IMG/VR virus record: IMGVR_UViG_3300036791_001068
Coordinates: 1 to 32,110 of that record
Strand: one strand, 5' to 3'
Length of the DNA stretch: 32,110 nt
From: a virus
The position numbers were made by a program, and so were the translations under genes. The notes beneath the pieces were generated by a model. It searched no databases and was not told where the DNA came from. It worked only from the letters and a program-made list of their open reading frames with translations. Positions 7,057-15,011 of this stretch are shown here, piece after piece. Positions within the stretch are counted from its first letter, which is position 1. Each line of letters opens with the position of its first letter.

Positions 7057-7077
7057 TGCATGCTATTTCTTCTCATT
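7041..7077 (-). terminator. Promoter-proximal hairpin with T-rich tail (attenuator-like)
   Basis: On the minus strand AATGAGAAG (7077-7069) and CTTCTCATT (7056-7048) form a perfect nine-base stem with a 12-base loop, followed by TTTATTTT. The 5' arm overlaps the end of the promoter element, so the hairpin would form at the very start of the RNA. It could stop early transcripts or protect the 5' end. A second copy of this arrangement is at 16602-16658. Confidence 0.6.
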
Positions 7078-7100
7078 ATAATCCATGTATTTTATGCGAG
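7071..7100 (-). promoter_or_regulatory. Conserved promoter-like element, exact consensus copy
   Basis: On the minus strand: CTCGCA, five bases, then TACATGGATTATAATGAGA. It contains a perfect TATAAT. There is no TTGACA-like -35 box at the usual distance; the CTCGCA block ends 14 bases before TATAAT. It begins directly after the stop codon of the 7101 gene and points into the structured region ahead of the helicase. Confidence 0.72.
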
Positions 7101-7286
7101 CTACTCCGGATCATCCATGCAGTAACAAGAACAATAAACCTGGCTAAGTTCTGCCCACTGTAACGCCCCCTCCGAGAACATCACAACCTTACAAAGCCTG
7201 TGCATATCGTCCATGCAATGAGGACATACCCAATTCGACTCACGCGGGGTCGTCGAAGACGTTGTGTCTCTCCAACTTCGCTTCAT
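7101..7286 (-). CDS. Small cysteine-rich zinc-ribbon-like protein
   Basis: This 61-residue protein has CPHC at about residues 21-24, a following H..LC, and a C-terminal CSCYC near residue 53-57, enough cysteines and histidines for one zinc site. The ATG at 7286 is chosen because GGAGG lies seven bases upstream; a TTG eight codons earlier is also open. The gene overlaps the preceding zinc-ribbon gene by 47 bases, which supports coupled expression. I do not recognise the family. The stop abuts the conserved promoter at 7071-7100. Confidence 0.6.
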   Translation of the reverse strand: MKRSWRDTTSSTTPRESNWVCPHCMDDMHRLCKVVMFSEGALQWAELSQVYCSCYCMDDPE

Positions 7287-7473
7287 TGGCCGCCCTCCTA
7301 ATCGATCCAATACAAGCTATAGCAGTACCAACACTCTCTATAGTATCTGCATGACAGACAAAACCGGATTCACACACTACACAAAAAACAACTTCCTCAT
7401 TCCAATCCGCCCCGCACGTCCCACAATGTGGAGCAAGTGCTCTGTGGTCTACGGAGCTATGCTCGGTTGCCAA
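7240..7473 (-). CDS. Small zinc-ribbon protein
   Basis: This 77-residue protein contains two CxxC knuckles, CGTC at about residues 17-20 and CVVC at about 31-34, with CH shortly after, the spacing of a four-cysteine zinc ribbon. It appears to start with TTG, nine bases after GAGGAGG inside the end of the upstream gene, with a 17-base overlap. The C-terminal half is a likely helix (TAIACIGSIRRAANEAKLER). Its function is unknown; such ribbons in phages often bind nucleic acid or host proteins. It forms an overlapping three-gene set with the genes at 7101 and 7457. Confidence 0.62.
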   Translation of the reverse strand: MATEHSSVDHRALAPHCGTCGADWNEEVVFCVVCESGFVCHADTIESVGTAIACIGSIRRAANEAKLERHNVFDDPA

Positions 7474-7828
7474 TGTTATCGTCCTCCTCTATCTCATCGA
7501 CTCTGTTCCCGATATTGTCTTCGTCATCCTCATCATTGATGCACGCTGCGTGAAAATCAATTTCATCCGTCAAGGGAACAAAGTGATGGTAGAAGATAAA
7601 TCTCGACAAACAACGAATATTGTTGTCTTCGCCCATGATTGTGACCCAGTAGCCAATATGCGCCCGGAAAATGTTCGGCACAAGGCGCCGGTTGACTGAG
7701 ATGTATGGTGTTCCCTTATCGTCCGTTCGAAGCTCACCGATCATTTCGGCTATCTCTGCGATGTTGTCGTGTGTGATCTCGATCGCTTGAACTTTGAACG
7801 GCTTTCTAATAAACGTAGTAAACTCCAT
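7457..7828 (-). CDS. Conserved phage protein with acidic repeated tail
   Basis: This 123-residue protein opens with a domain (about residues 1-90) of the pattern 'fiRKPFkVqAIeIThdNi.eiAemig', which I recall in many phage hypothetical proteins, ending in a strand-rich segment (GYWVTIMGEDNNIRCLSRFIF). The last 35 residues are very acidic and contain a short duplication: EDNIGNR and, 14 residues later, DDNIGNR. The start at 7828 is chosen over a GTG two codons upstream because AGGAG sits five bases before it. The function is unknown. Confidence 0.72.
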   Translation of the reverse strand: MEFTTFIRKPFKVQAIEITHDNIAEIAEMIGELRTDDKGTPYISVNRRLVPNIFRAHIGYWVTIMGEDNNIRCLSRFIFYHHFVPLTDEIDFHAACINDEDDEDNIGNRVDEIEEDDNIGNRA

Positions 7829-7856
7829 CAACACTCCTATTATTAGAGGGATTTGT

Positions 7857-7955
7857 TTAAGCCGGTTGTGTTGACAGATATGCCAAACAACCTACAACTA
7901 CAATCCACGCCAGGATTCTGTCCCAGCGCCATTCTTTTACCGGACGAATTTCCAC
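7857..7955 (-). CDS. 32-residue single-pass membrane peptide (candidate)
   Basis: A GTG immediately after the stop of the ssDNA-binding-like gene, with AAGAGG five bases before it, opens a 32-residue frame. It has a basic/aromatic N-terminus (VEIRPVKEWRWDR), a hydrophobic helix ILAWIVVVGCLAYL (about 14-27) and a short polar tail. The charge distribution (positive before the helix) fits a type of small phage membrane protein also found in the 15-18 kb island. The short length makes this less certain than its neighbours. Confidence 0.5.
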   Translation of the reverse strand: MEIRPVKEWRWDRILAWIVVVGCLAYLSTQPA

Positions 7956-8420
7956 TCAAGCCTCTTGATCGTATAAGGCATATTTACGCTCGAGTTCGTC
8001 TTCTTCAACCGTTATAAACATCGTCTTCAAATATGCTGAAACACCAGTCTTTGAACCGTAAGTCCAATTATAGGATTGAGCAATCAAATCGACGTGTTGA
8101 ATGTTTGCCCAATCCAGAACACCAACAGTGTCTTCTGTAAGATCAGTTCGTGCCGTTGTGGTGATCATCACAATTTTTGGTGGACGAATCTTGTATCCAA
8201 CCTTGATTTTGATGAATGGCCTCTTACCCGGTTCTTCGTCTGACGTCTCTGGGAATTTGACAGCCCATCCATCTTGAGCCATCTTTACCGCTGCGTCTTC
8301 ATCAAGGACGCATAAGAAATTACGATCACCTTCACTATTGTATTGCTTTTCTATCCCAGAAAAATTCAAATAGAAAATTTCTGCATTTTCAACCATGAAT
8401 GTCTTGATTCCATCGGGCAT
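7956..8420 (-). CDS. Putative single-stranded DNA-binding / replication accessory protein
   Basis: This 154-residue acidic protein has the pattern 'ENAeIfyLNFSGiEkqYNSEGDRNFlcvLDE' at about residues 11-42. A strand-rich middle follows (PFIKIKVGYKIRPPKIVMIT, about 68-87), then YNWTYGSKTGVSAYLKTMFI near 117-136. I recall this family directly beside replication genes in Gram-positive phages, where it has been suspected to be an OB-fold ssDNA-binding protein. The assignment rests on location and strand pattern, not on a diagnostic motif. Its ATG overlaps the stop of the polymerase fusion (TAATG), so the two are translationally coupled. Confidence 0.65.
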   Translation of the reverse strand: MPDGIKTFMVENAEIFYLNFSGIEKQYNSEGDRNFLCVLDEDAAVKMAQDGWAVKFPETSDEEPGKRPFIKIKVGYKIRPPKIVMITTTARTDLTEDTVGVLDWANIQHVDLIAQSYNWTYGSKTGVSAYLKTMFITVEEDELERKYALYDQEA

Positions 8421-11400
8421 TATCTTCCTCCATCATTAATGATTCCCACAAGACCACCACTGGCCTCAATAGCATCAAGAGCTTTCTTCGACAGGGTTTC
8501 GAAATATGACATGTCGATTTCCAGCTCGTTTTTCTTGTTCAAAAATTCAGCCGACTCACGAGTAACCCAAGAATGTCCTTTGGTTCCCGTGACGGCGTAT
8601 TTCTGCCCATCCTTAACTCTCCAAAGGGTACCTCCTCCTTTGAGGACGGGGACAAAACTTTCTGTGCGTCCCACGTGCATCATGTCGTCGACAACTTCTG
8701 TACCCGTGAAGTCAAGGTACATCGTGCCCTGAAGAACGTTCTTGGCCTCACAGAAATCTTTGAACTCGAGTTCGTCTCTCGTGAAGAGCGTCTTGAAAAC
8801 ATATGGGTGTTGAAATTGTGCCCCCACCGCCGTCCACCTGTCCCCGCTTCTTGCAATATAAACCGCGTCATTTACCAAGCAAAACCAATCGTATGTCGGT
8901 TCCACCTCAAAGGTGTATCCGTAATCGAACCCGAAATTAATTACGAAATCGATTATTTCATCACTTGCCCCGGGGATTTTTATGGAATCCGTTTTGATAT
9001 GTACAACGTCGAATCCGCGTTCTTGAACCGCGTGCTTCAAATCGATCATGAACAATGCGCCACGTTTGGCTACAATATTGTCCTTATTACGGTTATCCCG
9101 AAACGGGTTGTCAAATCGTGCGCTAGTAAGTCCATAGACGATGTTGATGACAATCTTAAGAGCGTAGGATAGGATCTCAGAGTCTTTATCGTCATCCAAA
9201 AACTTCTCGAGCTTACCTTCAAATAACTTCCTGGCACGCGAGTAGTCCTTATGCTTGATTGCCAGACGAGCTTCTTTGAGTTCGCTGAACCGTCGTGTAT
9301 AGGGTCCAAAGAGATTGAGGCACTCGATACTCGTCGGATGCATACTCGCAATGTCCAAAACCGACACATCCTCGTAGGTGCCAGCTTCGGCATAGACATA
9401 ACCGCCTTCACCGGTAACTTCTCCACGGTAAGTGCTCTCCCTTCCATCAAAAACATACCCCGGGAATTTTTCCCCGAGATCAGTGTAGACAAAGGAGGAT
9501 TGAGGCTTTTTGTCATTTCCAAATATGATTTTCGCCGCATGGGCTTGTGTTGTATTGTTTACCGACAATCCAGACAGTTCCGCCAATATCTGTCTTGCGA
9601 CGAAATCTTGTTTCCTGTCCTCGAAGACCTCTTGTGTGGCCAACACGTCGTTGGCACAATAGTCTACAACTGATTCCCAGTAATTTTCAGGGACGGGCTT
9701 ATCCCAAGGGATGTTAAGTTCTATATGACGAATATCCAAGTCGATCATGAATTGCTTCAAGCCCTGCTTCTTTGAACTGAAGTCATAGATGTCAGCATAA
9801 GAAAGATTGTATGCCTCACCAAAGAAAGCAGATCTGTTATTCCCGCCGAGAATTATCTTCTGGCTTAGAAGATATAGCTCTTCGACCGAGTATCCGAGAT
9901 ACCGTGCGTATAGAATATGATTGTCGTATCGACGATTGTTGAAACCAATCAGCCTGAATTGTAGAAGGTTTTCGATTTCTTTTGGATCGGGATTGATCAT
10001 TTTAGAAACAGTTTCATGTGTCTCGGCTTTCCAACACACGACAAACAAATTCGGAAAGACCTCTACATCGAAGAATACAATCGGTTCATTACTTTCAACT
10101 TCAGGCATGGTATCTTTACCGACGAATTCCATCTTCTGTACGACTTTGATACAATCTGACGAATGATTAGTGCTCTTGGCAGCAAACGTCAAAATCGTTG
10201 ATCGCATGTCTCGAACGTCATACGCCATTCCAGAATCATACGCCTCCTGGAGAATGGTGTAAATAAAATCCACAGATGGCTTTGTCCCTGGATGAATCTC
10301 TTTCCTCAAATTCCGATCGATAAGATCTCGAAGCCCCTTTTCTGTCTGGATACTTTTCTTTGGTATCATAGACTTCTCCTTTTTAGGCAGCCCTTTATCT
10401 ATTGTTGTAATATTAACGTCGTTGCACAGCGTAAGCTGTCTTCTAAGTGAGCTGTCTCCAAGGAGAACCTTAACTTCGATTCCTACATCGTATATCGGAG
10501 CAAGCTCGGTTACATCACCAGCATAAATATAATGTAGATGAATTCCGTTACCGCTTCTGCTTACCTCGCTGTAGGTTGGAGGGAAACGCGAAGCTGCACG
10601 AATATTTTCTCCGACATCTTTTTTCCCGTCTTCGTCCACCAAGTCGAAATCAATGACGATATGATCTTCAGGAACTTTAACGAAATGTAACCTACTGCTG
10701 TCCAAATCACCAAGCGTCGTAAGAACGTTCGCCCACCTTTTTTCTGGGATAGCGTTATCACTAGCATACTGGGCCGGTCTTGATGCATACTGTCTATCAA
10801 ATATAGATGGTTGTTCTTTGAGGTCAATGGAATAGATGCCATCGGGTTTGATTGGGAGCTCGGTGAAGGGAATGATCCTTTCAAGATACTTGAAACCGGA
10901 ATATACTTTTCTGTAGTCTTTCCCGTCAACTTTTTTCCTCTCTTCAAATTTTTCAAAATAATTTTTCAGTTCTTCACGAAACTTGTATTGAGGAAGATGC
11001 TTCTCAATACTTGTTTCATTACAATATATCTTGTACAATTCCCATGCCCTGACCAAAGTGATGAACTCTTCTGTTCGAAAGATCTCAAAATATGCATCTA
11101 CGAAATTGTAAAAGACATCTGTCTGTTCCATCATGTTTTCTGGGCGATATGTGTTATAGAAATTCCTACCAAGAGATTCATATACCGTCATACAATAATG
11201 GGCAATTGCTCCGAGTTCGAAGTCGATCCTTTCCATTAAAATATTGTATGTATCGGAGTCGATTGTCCGTTGCGTTGGGACTACGTCGATGAGCCTTCTG
11301 ATAATTCCAGACTTAGCATCCGAAATCTTGACAGGAACATTCGTCCCCATGAATAAAAATGCATTAGATCTCACAGTTATTGGAATACGATACTTCTCGT

Positions 11401-12166
11401 TGATGATCATCGGCTCATGGGCGACAATCGAATTCAACTTTGTGTTGTCATAAATCCTGGATAGATCACCGTCATGTTGAATAGCTACCAAAGGATTGTT
11501 CTTGAATGAAGCTGTGGCAAAGGAATTGTTGTTACTTGCAAGCTCTCGAGCGTCGAACACGGTAGAATATCCGACAAACAGTTTCTGAATGATGTTTAGA
11601 ATAGTGGACTTTCCACTGGCAGGGGGGCCATAAAAGACAAGAAATTTCTGGATCGTTTTCGAGTCTCCACAAACCACTGCTCCTATGGCCCACTCGATCT
11701 TTTGCCTTTCTTCATCACTGTACAATACGCCAACCAAGGCATCCCAAGCATCGCACGGACCTTTAGCCAAAGAATATGGAAGCCTGATACTGGCATAGTC
11801 TTTCTTCGAGACGGTGGTGTTTTCAAATATAAGTGTCTCGTCTAACTGTCGAAAGCTATCGCCACTGTTTCTGAGATATCTTTGAAATCCATCCCAAACT
11901 TTTGAGCTATCTGCTCCAAGCCTGGCGATCGAAATCTTTACGTCACTTTTTTCTTTCAACTCCTTTGCATAACGATCTAAATCTGCATCAACAAGACGTG
12001 CTACATCGTAAATATCTTTCGACCATAGACCTCGTTCCTCATCCCAAACGGCATAGAAGTTCCCACCTCGAGTCATCAAATCGGTAGATCGATCGACAAT
12101 CCAGTCAGGACGAACTTGAAGGGTGTCTTTCTTTTCTGTTGTGATTATGTTGTAAAAATCCAACAT
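8420..12166 (-). CDS. SF3 helicase - AEP primase - family-B DNA polymerase fusion
   Basis: The protein has 1248 residues in one frame. Residues 170-300 form an SF3 (P4/D5-type) helicase: Walker A GPPASGKST (180-188), the acidic HDGD segment near 231-234, sensor-like LFMGTN (271-276) and GIIRR arginine finger (287-291). Residues 500-590 resemble an archaeo-eukaryotic primase: IDFDL (505-509), SRSGNGIHLHYI (536-547) and GIEVKV (562-567). Residues 695-850 hold a 3'-5' exonuclease: FDVEVF (699-704), IGFNNRRYD (740-748) and YCAND (836-840). The polymerase follows: motif A LDIASMHPTSI (937-947), motif B KIVINIVYG (1004-1012) and motif C IKTDS (1057-1061). This would supply unwinding, priming, synthesis and proofreading in one chain. 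AAAGGGG precedes the ATG closely. Confidence 0.88.
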   Translation of the reverse strand: MLDFYNIITTEKKDTLQVRPDWIVDRSTDLMTRGGNFYAVWDEERGLWSKDIYDVARLVDADLDRYAKELKEKSDVKISIARLGADSSKVWDGFQRYLRNSGDSFRQLDETLIFENTTVSKKDYASIRLPYSLAKGPCDAWDALVGVLYSDEERQKIEWAIGAVVCGDSKTIQKFLVFYGPPASGKSTILNIIQKLFVGYSTVFDARELASNNNSFATASFKNNPLVAIQHDGDLSRIYDNTKLNSIVAHEPMIINEKYRIPITVRSNAFLFMGTNVPVKISDAKSGIIRRLIDVVPTQRTIDSDTYNILMERIDFELGAIAHYCMTVYESLGRNFYNTYRPENMMEQTDVFYNFVDAYFEIFRTEEFITLVRAWELYKIYCNETSIEKHLPQYKFREELKNYFEKFEERKKVDGKDYRKVYSGFKYLERIIPFTELPIKPDGIYSIDLKEQPSIFDRQYASRPAQYASDNAIPEKRWANVLTTLGDLDSSRLHFVKVPEDHIVIDFDLVDEDGKKDVGENIRAASRFPPTYSEVSRSGNGIHLHYIYAGDVTELAPIYDVGIEVKVLLGDSSLRRQLTLCNDVNITTIDKGLPKKEKSMIPKKSIQTEKGLRDLIDRNLRKEIHPGTKPSVDFIYTILQEAYDSGMAYDVRDMRSTILTFAAKSTNHSSDCIKVVQKMEFVGKDTMPEVESNEPIVFFDVEVFPNLFVVCWKAETHETVSKMINPDPKEIENLLQFRLIGFNNRRYDNHILYARYLGYSVEELYLLSQKIILGGNNRSAFFGEAYNLSYADIYDFSSKKQGLKQFMIDLDIRHIELNIPWDKPVPENYWESVVDYCANDVLATQEVFEDRKQDFVARQILAELSGLSVNNTTQAHAAKIIFGNDKKPQSSFVYTDLGEKFPGYVFDGRESTYRGEVTGEGGYVYAEAGTYEDVSVLDIASMHPTSIECLNLFGPYTRRFSELKEARLAIKHKDYSRARKLFEGKLEKFLDDDKDSEILSYALKIVINIVYGLTSARFDNPFRDNRNKDNIVAKRGALFMIDLKHAVQERGFDVVHIKTDSIKIPGASDEIIDFVINFGFDYGYTFEVEPTYDWFCLVNDAVYIARSGDRWTAVGAQFQHPYVFKTLFTRDELEFKDFCEAKNVLQGTMYLDFTGTEVVDDMMHVGRTESFVPVLKGGGTLWRVKDGQKYAVTGTKGHSWVTRESAEFLNKKNELEIDMSYFETLSKKALDAIEASGGLVGIINDGGR

Positions 12167-12174
12167 TCCCCTTT

Positions 12175-12693
12175 CTATGCGATTTGCTGTTCGTCAATAT
12201 ATTCGAAAAATTGATACCAAATTTCTGTCTCTCGTTGATTTCTTTTTGGACTGATCAAAGGAAATAGACCACCGTTACCTTTCTCATCGCCTTGTCTCCA
12301 AATAAATGTATACAGAATATCCTCGATTATGTTTAGATCTTCTGGAGATATTCTTTGAAATTCATTGAGCCCGAGATTCTCGATAAATATCCAGAACCAA
12401 GTTCTGACACTTAGTGCTGTTTGAAACTCTGCACGTATGGCAAACGACACAAGTAACTCAAGCATAGAACAAGGTTCGTTAGCCCAAAATTCGTCTCTTT
12501 CGTAATCTGTTTCCCGGACGAAACTAATTCTTAACTCAAGTCCGTCTTCTGCTCTATGCTCATCTGCTGGTACAACCCAAACAAATTCGGTTTTGTGTAG
12601 TATAATAAGAAGATCTAAATATACCGAAGAACGTGGTTCTAAAACCTTTGCACAGAGCCAGTTGAAATATGCGTGTTCAATCGGCTCTCTCAT
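12175..12693 (-). CDS. Conserved phage protein next to the polymerase, function unknown
   Basis: This 172-residue protein runs from MREPIEHAYFNWL to the stop. Marked motifs are CSMLELLVSFAIRAEF, WFWIFIENLGL, GNGGLFPL and EIWYQFFEYI. I recall proteins with the 'PCSMLEml...E' and 'GNGGLFPL...E.WYQ' signature in gut and Gram-positive phages, without a proven role. The start at 12693 is one base after the stop of the upstream gene; in-frame ATG (12723) and TTG (12762) codons further up lack a good ribosome binding site. Eight bases separate it from the replication fusion, so they probably share an mRNA. Confidence 0.75.
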   Translation of the reverse strand: MREPIEHAYFNWLCAKVLEPRSSVYLDLLIILHKTEFVWVVPADEHRAEDGLELRISFVRETDYERDEFWANEPCSMLELLVSFAIRAEFQTALSVRTWFWIFIENLGLNEFQRISPEDLNIIEDILYTFIWRQGDEKGNGGLFPLISPKRNQRETEIWYQFFEYIDEQQIA

Positions 12694-12694
12694 T

Positions 12695-13444
12695 TCATTC
12701 CATCCTAAACTTTCTAACACCATGTTGAGAATGTCTGATCTCTCTTTCTGCCGCTTCTTCAAGATCTACATCAAGGATCTCTTTCGAGAAGCTACCAGGA
12801 TCGAAGAGGATCTCGTATTCGGCCTTTCGTTCATCATTCCGAACATAGAAGACGTTTGGATCTTGTGAACCATGACCGAATCGAAGAGGACCGGTTATAG
12901 ACAAATAATTATAGACTGGAGTCTCTTCCTCGTCTGCCATTATGTCGTCACCAGAAAAATATGTCAAAGTTGACTGAGCATAATCCATACTATCCTCAAA
13001 GAACTCGTCTTTGTGAATTATAAACGGACGATCTGCTGTCCTTGATTCAATTTCAGTTTCGTAATTCCAATCACCATCATCACCAGCAAACAACGTTTGT
13101 GGAACGGAGTCTGGTTCTGGATCTGTATTTACCTCAACTACAATCTCTTCCACTCGAGTTACCATCACTGGTTTTCCATTTCGTACGTCTTTCTTTGGAA
13201 TACCAATTCCACGTTGAGCCTCCTGTTCAGATATAAATCTTTCCATTGCATCGTGATCGAATGGTAGTCTCTCTGGAATATCAAATCGGTTTCTTATCCG
13301 TCGAAGAGTGTTGTTTGTTTCCATTCGTTCTACTCTACGACCAGCAACAAAACCAACAAGAAATCCAACTCCAACCGATCCAATTCCCACAGCAATCGGA
13401 AGTGTAGCTTTATGCCTAAGAATCGCTTGTATATTTACTTGCAT
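12695..13444 (-). CDS. Membrane-anchored phage protein of unknown function
   Basis: This 249-residue protein has a glycine-rich hydrophobic segment at about 13-34 (ATLPIAVGIGSVGVGFLVGF) followed by GRRVER. It is probably a single anchor with an acidic cytoplasmic domain. The rest is rich in D and E with no recognised motif; YNYLSITGPLRFG and PNVFYVRNDERKAEYEILFD are the most structured-looking parts. GGAG precedes the ATG, and the gene overlaps the end of the upstream DUF6353-like gene by 10 bases. It belongs to a run of membrane proteins leading into the replication genes. Confidence 0.65.
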   Translation of the reverse strand: MQVNIQAILRHKATLPIAVGIGSVGVGFLVGFVAGRRVERMETNNTLRRIRNRFDIPERLPFDHDAMERFISEQEAQRGIGIPKKDVRNGKPVMVTRVEEIVVEVNTDPEPDSVPQTLFAGDDGDWNYETEIESRTADRPFIIHKDEFFEDSMDYAQSTLTYFSGDDIMADEEETPVYNYLSITGPLRFGHGSQDPNVFYVRNDERKAEYEILFDPGSFSKEILDVDLEEAAEREIRHSQHGVRKFRME

Positions 13445-14346
13445 TCCTTTTCTCCAATCAGGTGATATACAACACCATCAACGTTGAAGTCGATCAACAT
13501 ACAATGATCTTTTGATGGATATTTGTCTTTCGGATTCAACTCGAAGACAGAAAACTCAACATAACCATCTCCGTTGCCATTCTTTGCCCATCCGACGATA
13601 GAACCTTCTCTGGTTCGTGGAAGCCCGAGAGAATCATATGCATCATTCAAGAAATAATGACCTCTTGCTTTCAACATGTGATCAGCATGATTCTGAGCAA
13701 CTTCGACAAATCCACGATTCAGATTAGGATCTTCATACCAGTTTGGATTTGTCCATTCAAACATCCTGGCATATGTAGACAATGACTCAACCTCAGCTGG
13801 TCGAATTTCAGCTGGCTCTCCTTCTCCCAACGCTATACGACTGGCATACATACCCTTCGTATAGATCTCTTTCTCCTTTTCCTCTCCGACTTCTTGACGA
13901 ACTCTCTCACGATATTCGTTAAAGGCCTGCAACGCACTGACCAAAGTCAATGTAAGCGCAGTGTTACGCTTTGTCAATTGCACATGTGATCCAGTGAGTG
14001 CAAATATAGAAAGACCACCTACAACAAGGGCAGGGCCGTATAATTTCCCAAGTTTTACAGCACTCTTTCCATATACAAATGCAAGATCCCCCAAATGATC
14101 CTGCTCTGTATAAGACTTGCCGATTTGTTCGGCCGTCCTTTTTCTGTTTGTCTCAAGCTCGTTCACAGCCTCGAGATCCGTCTTGATACTGTCGAGGGTA
14201 TCTTCTATATTAAGAGTTGCTCGACAAGCTAGAACTGTGGCACCAACAGCTCCGACGATACCTACGGCAAAGAAAATGTGGGGGGAATTCTTTTTCGTCT
14301 GTAAAATTCTTCTTCCTACAAATCTGGTAATTTTATCGAAATTCAT
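13435..14346 (-). CDS. DUF6353-like phage membrane protein
   Basis: This 303-residue protein has two hydrophobic segments, about 22-40 (PHIFFAVGIVGAVGATVLA) and about 103-119 (GPALVVGGLSIFALTG). A charged stretch with EYRERVRQEVGEE lies near 145-157, and a long soluble C-terminal domain follows. The 'SPhIf.avGivGavgatvlAcrAT' opening matches what I recall of DUF6353, a phage membrane family of unknown function. The same layout and the EYRE-V-E motif recur in the protein at 15711-16442, so the two are paralogues. AAAGG lies six bases before the ATG. Confidence 0.72.
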   Translation of the reverse strand: MNFDKITRFVGRRILQTKKNSPHIFFAVGIVGAVGATVLACRATLNIEDTLDSIKTDLEAVNELETNRKRTAEQIGKSYTEQDHLGDLAFVYGKSAVKLGKLYGPALVVGGLSIFALTGSHVQLTKRNTALTLTLVSALQAFNEYRERVRQEVGEEKEKEIYTKGMYASRIALGEGEPAEIRPAEVESLSTYARMFEWTNPNWYEDPNLNRGFVEVAQNHADHMLKARGHYFLNDAYDSLGLPRTREGSIVGWAKNGNGDGYVEFSVFELNPKDKYPSKDHCMLIDFNVDGVVYHLIGEKECK

Positions 14347-14357
14347 TATGTACCTTT

Positions 14358-15011
14358 CTATGGAATTATCTGTATCGGCTCTGCTTGAGGCAAATTGAGC
14401 AAATATCCATCTCTAACTTGTTGGATTCTGGCATCTCCCAAATATACCCATCCCCATTTACTGTTTACATAATCTCCAGGATGCCCTTGAAGAAGTTCAT
14501 TCAAATCAGCTACAGAAACAACATCAAAGGTATCAATTATTTCATTCATCTTCATAATAACCAGTTCAGCTTCTTCACGAGTTGATACGATGAACTCTTC
14601 TCGACTATAACGTCGATCTGAACTTCCTGGAGTATGCCCCATAGGTCTTTCGTATGGACGAGAAATAACTGAAGAACCCGGCGTTCTAGTCACAGGAGTA
14701 TTATACGTAACTCTGGGTCCTGCCATCGAACCGTAGTTTTGACGTCGAACAGCCGATTCCCCGTATATAGCTCGTCTAAGACCCTGCTCTCCCATATCGA
14801 CTATCAAGTTTTTGACTGTGGGCACAAAAACATCGAGCCAAAGAAAACGACCAACGCTACCGAAATTTGCTTCCACAATCAATTCTTTGAATTTGATTCC
14901 AATTGGTTTCTTCTTGATTATAACTTCTCCAGTGACAACGCGTTGAACTTCTTTCTTAGGACGAGGTTCAACCTCTCTATTTTTTCTCGAGTTCCCGGCG
15001 TAATCTTCCAT
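14358..15011 (-). CDS. Conserved gut-phage protein, function unknown
   Basis: This 217-residue basic protein begins MEDYAGNSRKNRE, followed by a lysine-rich stretch with VVTGEVIIKKKP. A conserved-looking segment follows (VGRFLWLDVFVPTVKNLIVD, about 53-72), then a disordered R/P/S-rich middle (about 85-135). The C-terminal globular part has TREEAELVIMKMNEIIDTF, VSVADLNELL and WGWVYLGDARI. I recall this architecture from many Firmicutes gut phages as a protein of unknown function. Its ATG overlaps the upstream stop (TAATG), so translation is coupled to the 15011-15427 gene. Confidence 0.72.
   Translation of the reverse strand: MEDYAGNSRKNREVEPRPKKEVQRVVTGEVIIKKKPIGIKFKELIVEANFGSVGRFLWLDVFVPTVKNLIVDMGEQGLRRAIYGESAVRRQNYGSMAGPRVTYNTPVTRTPGSSVISRPYERPMGHTPGSSDRRYSREEFIVSTREEAELVIMKMNEIIDTFDVVSVADLNELLQGHPGDYVNSKWGWVYLGDARIQQVRDGYLLNLPQAEPIQIIP

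Noticed and set aside
7895-7915. A tenth promoter-like copy (GGCGTGGATTGTAG on the minus strand)
   Set aside because: Only the GGATTGTA part matches; CTCGCA and the GAGA end are missing, and it lies within the 32-residue frame.
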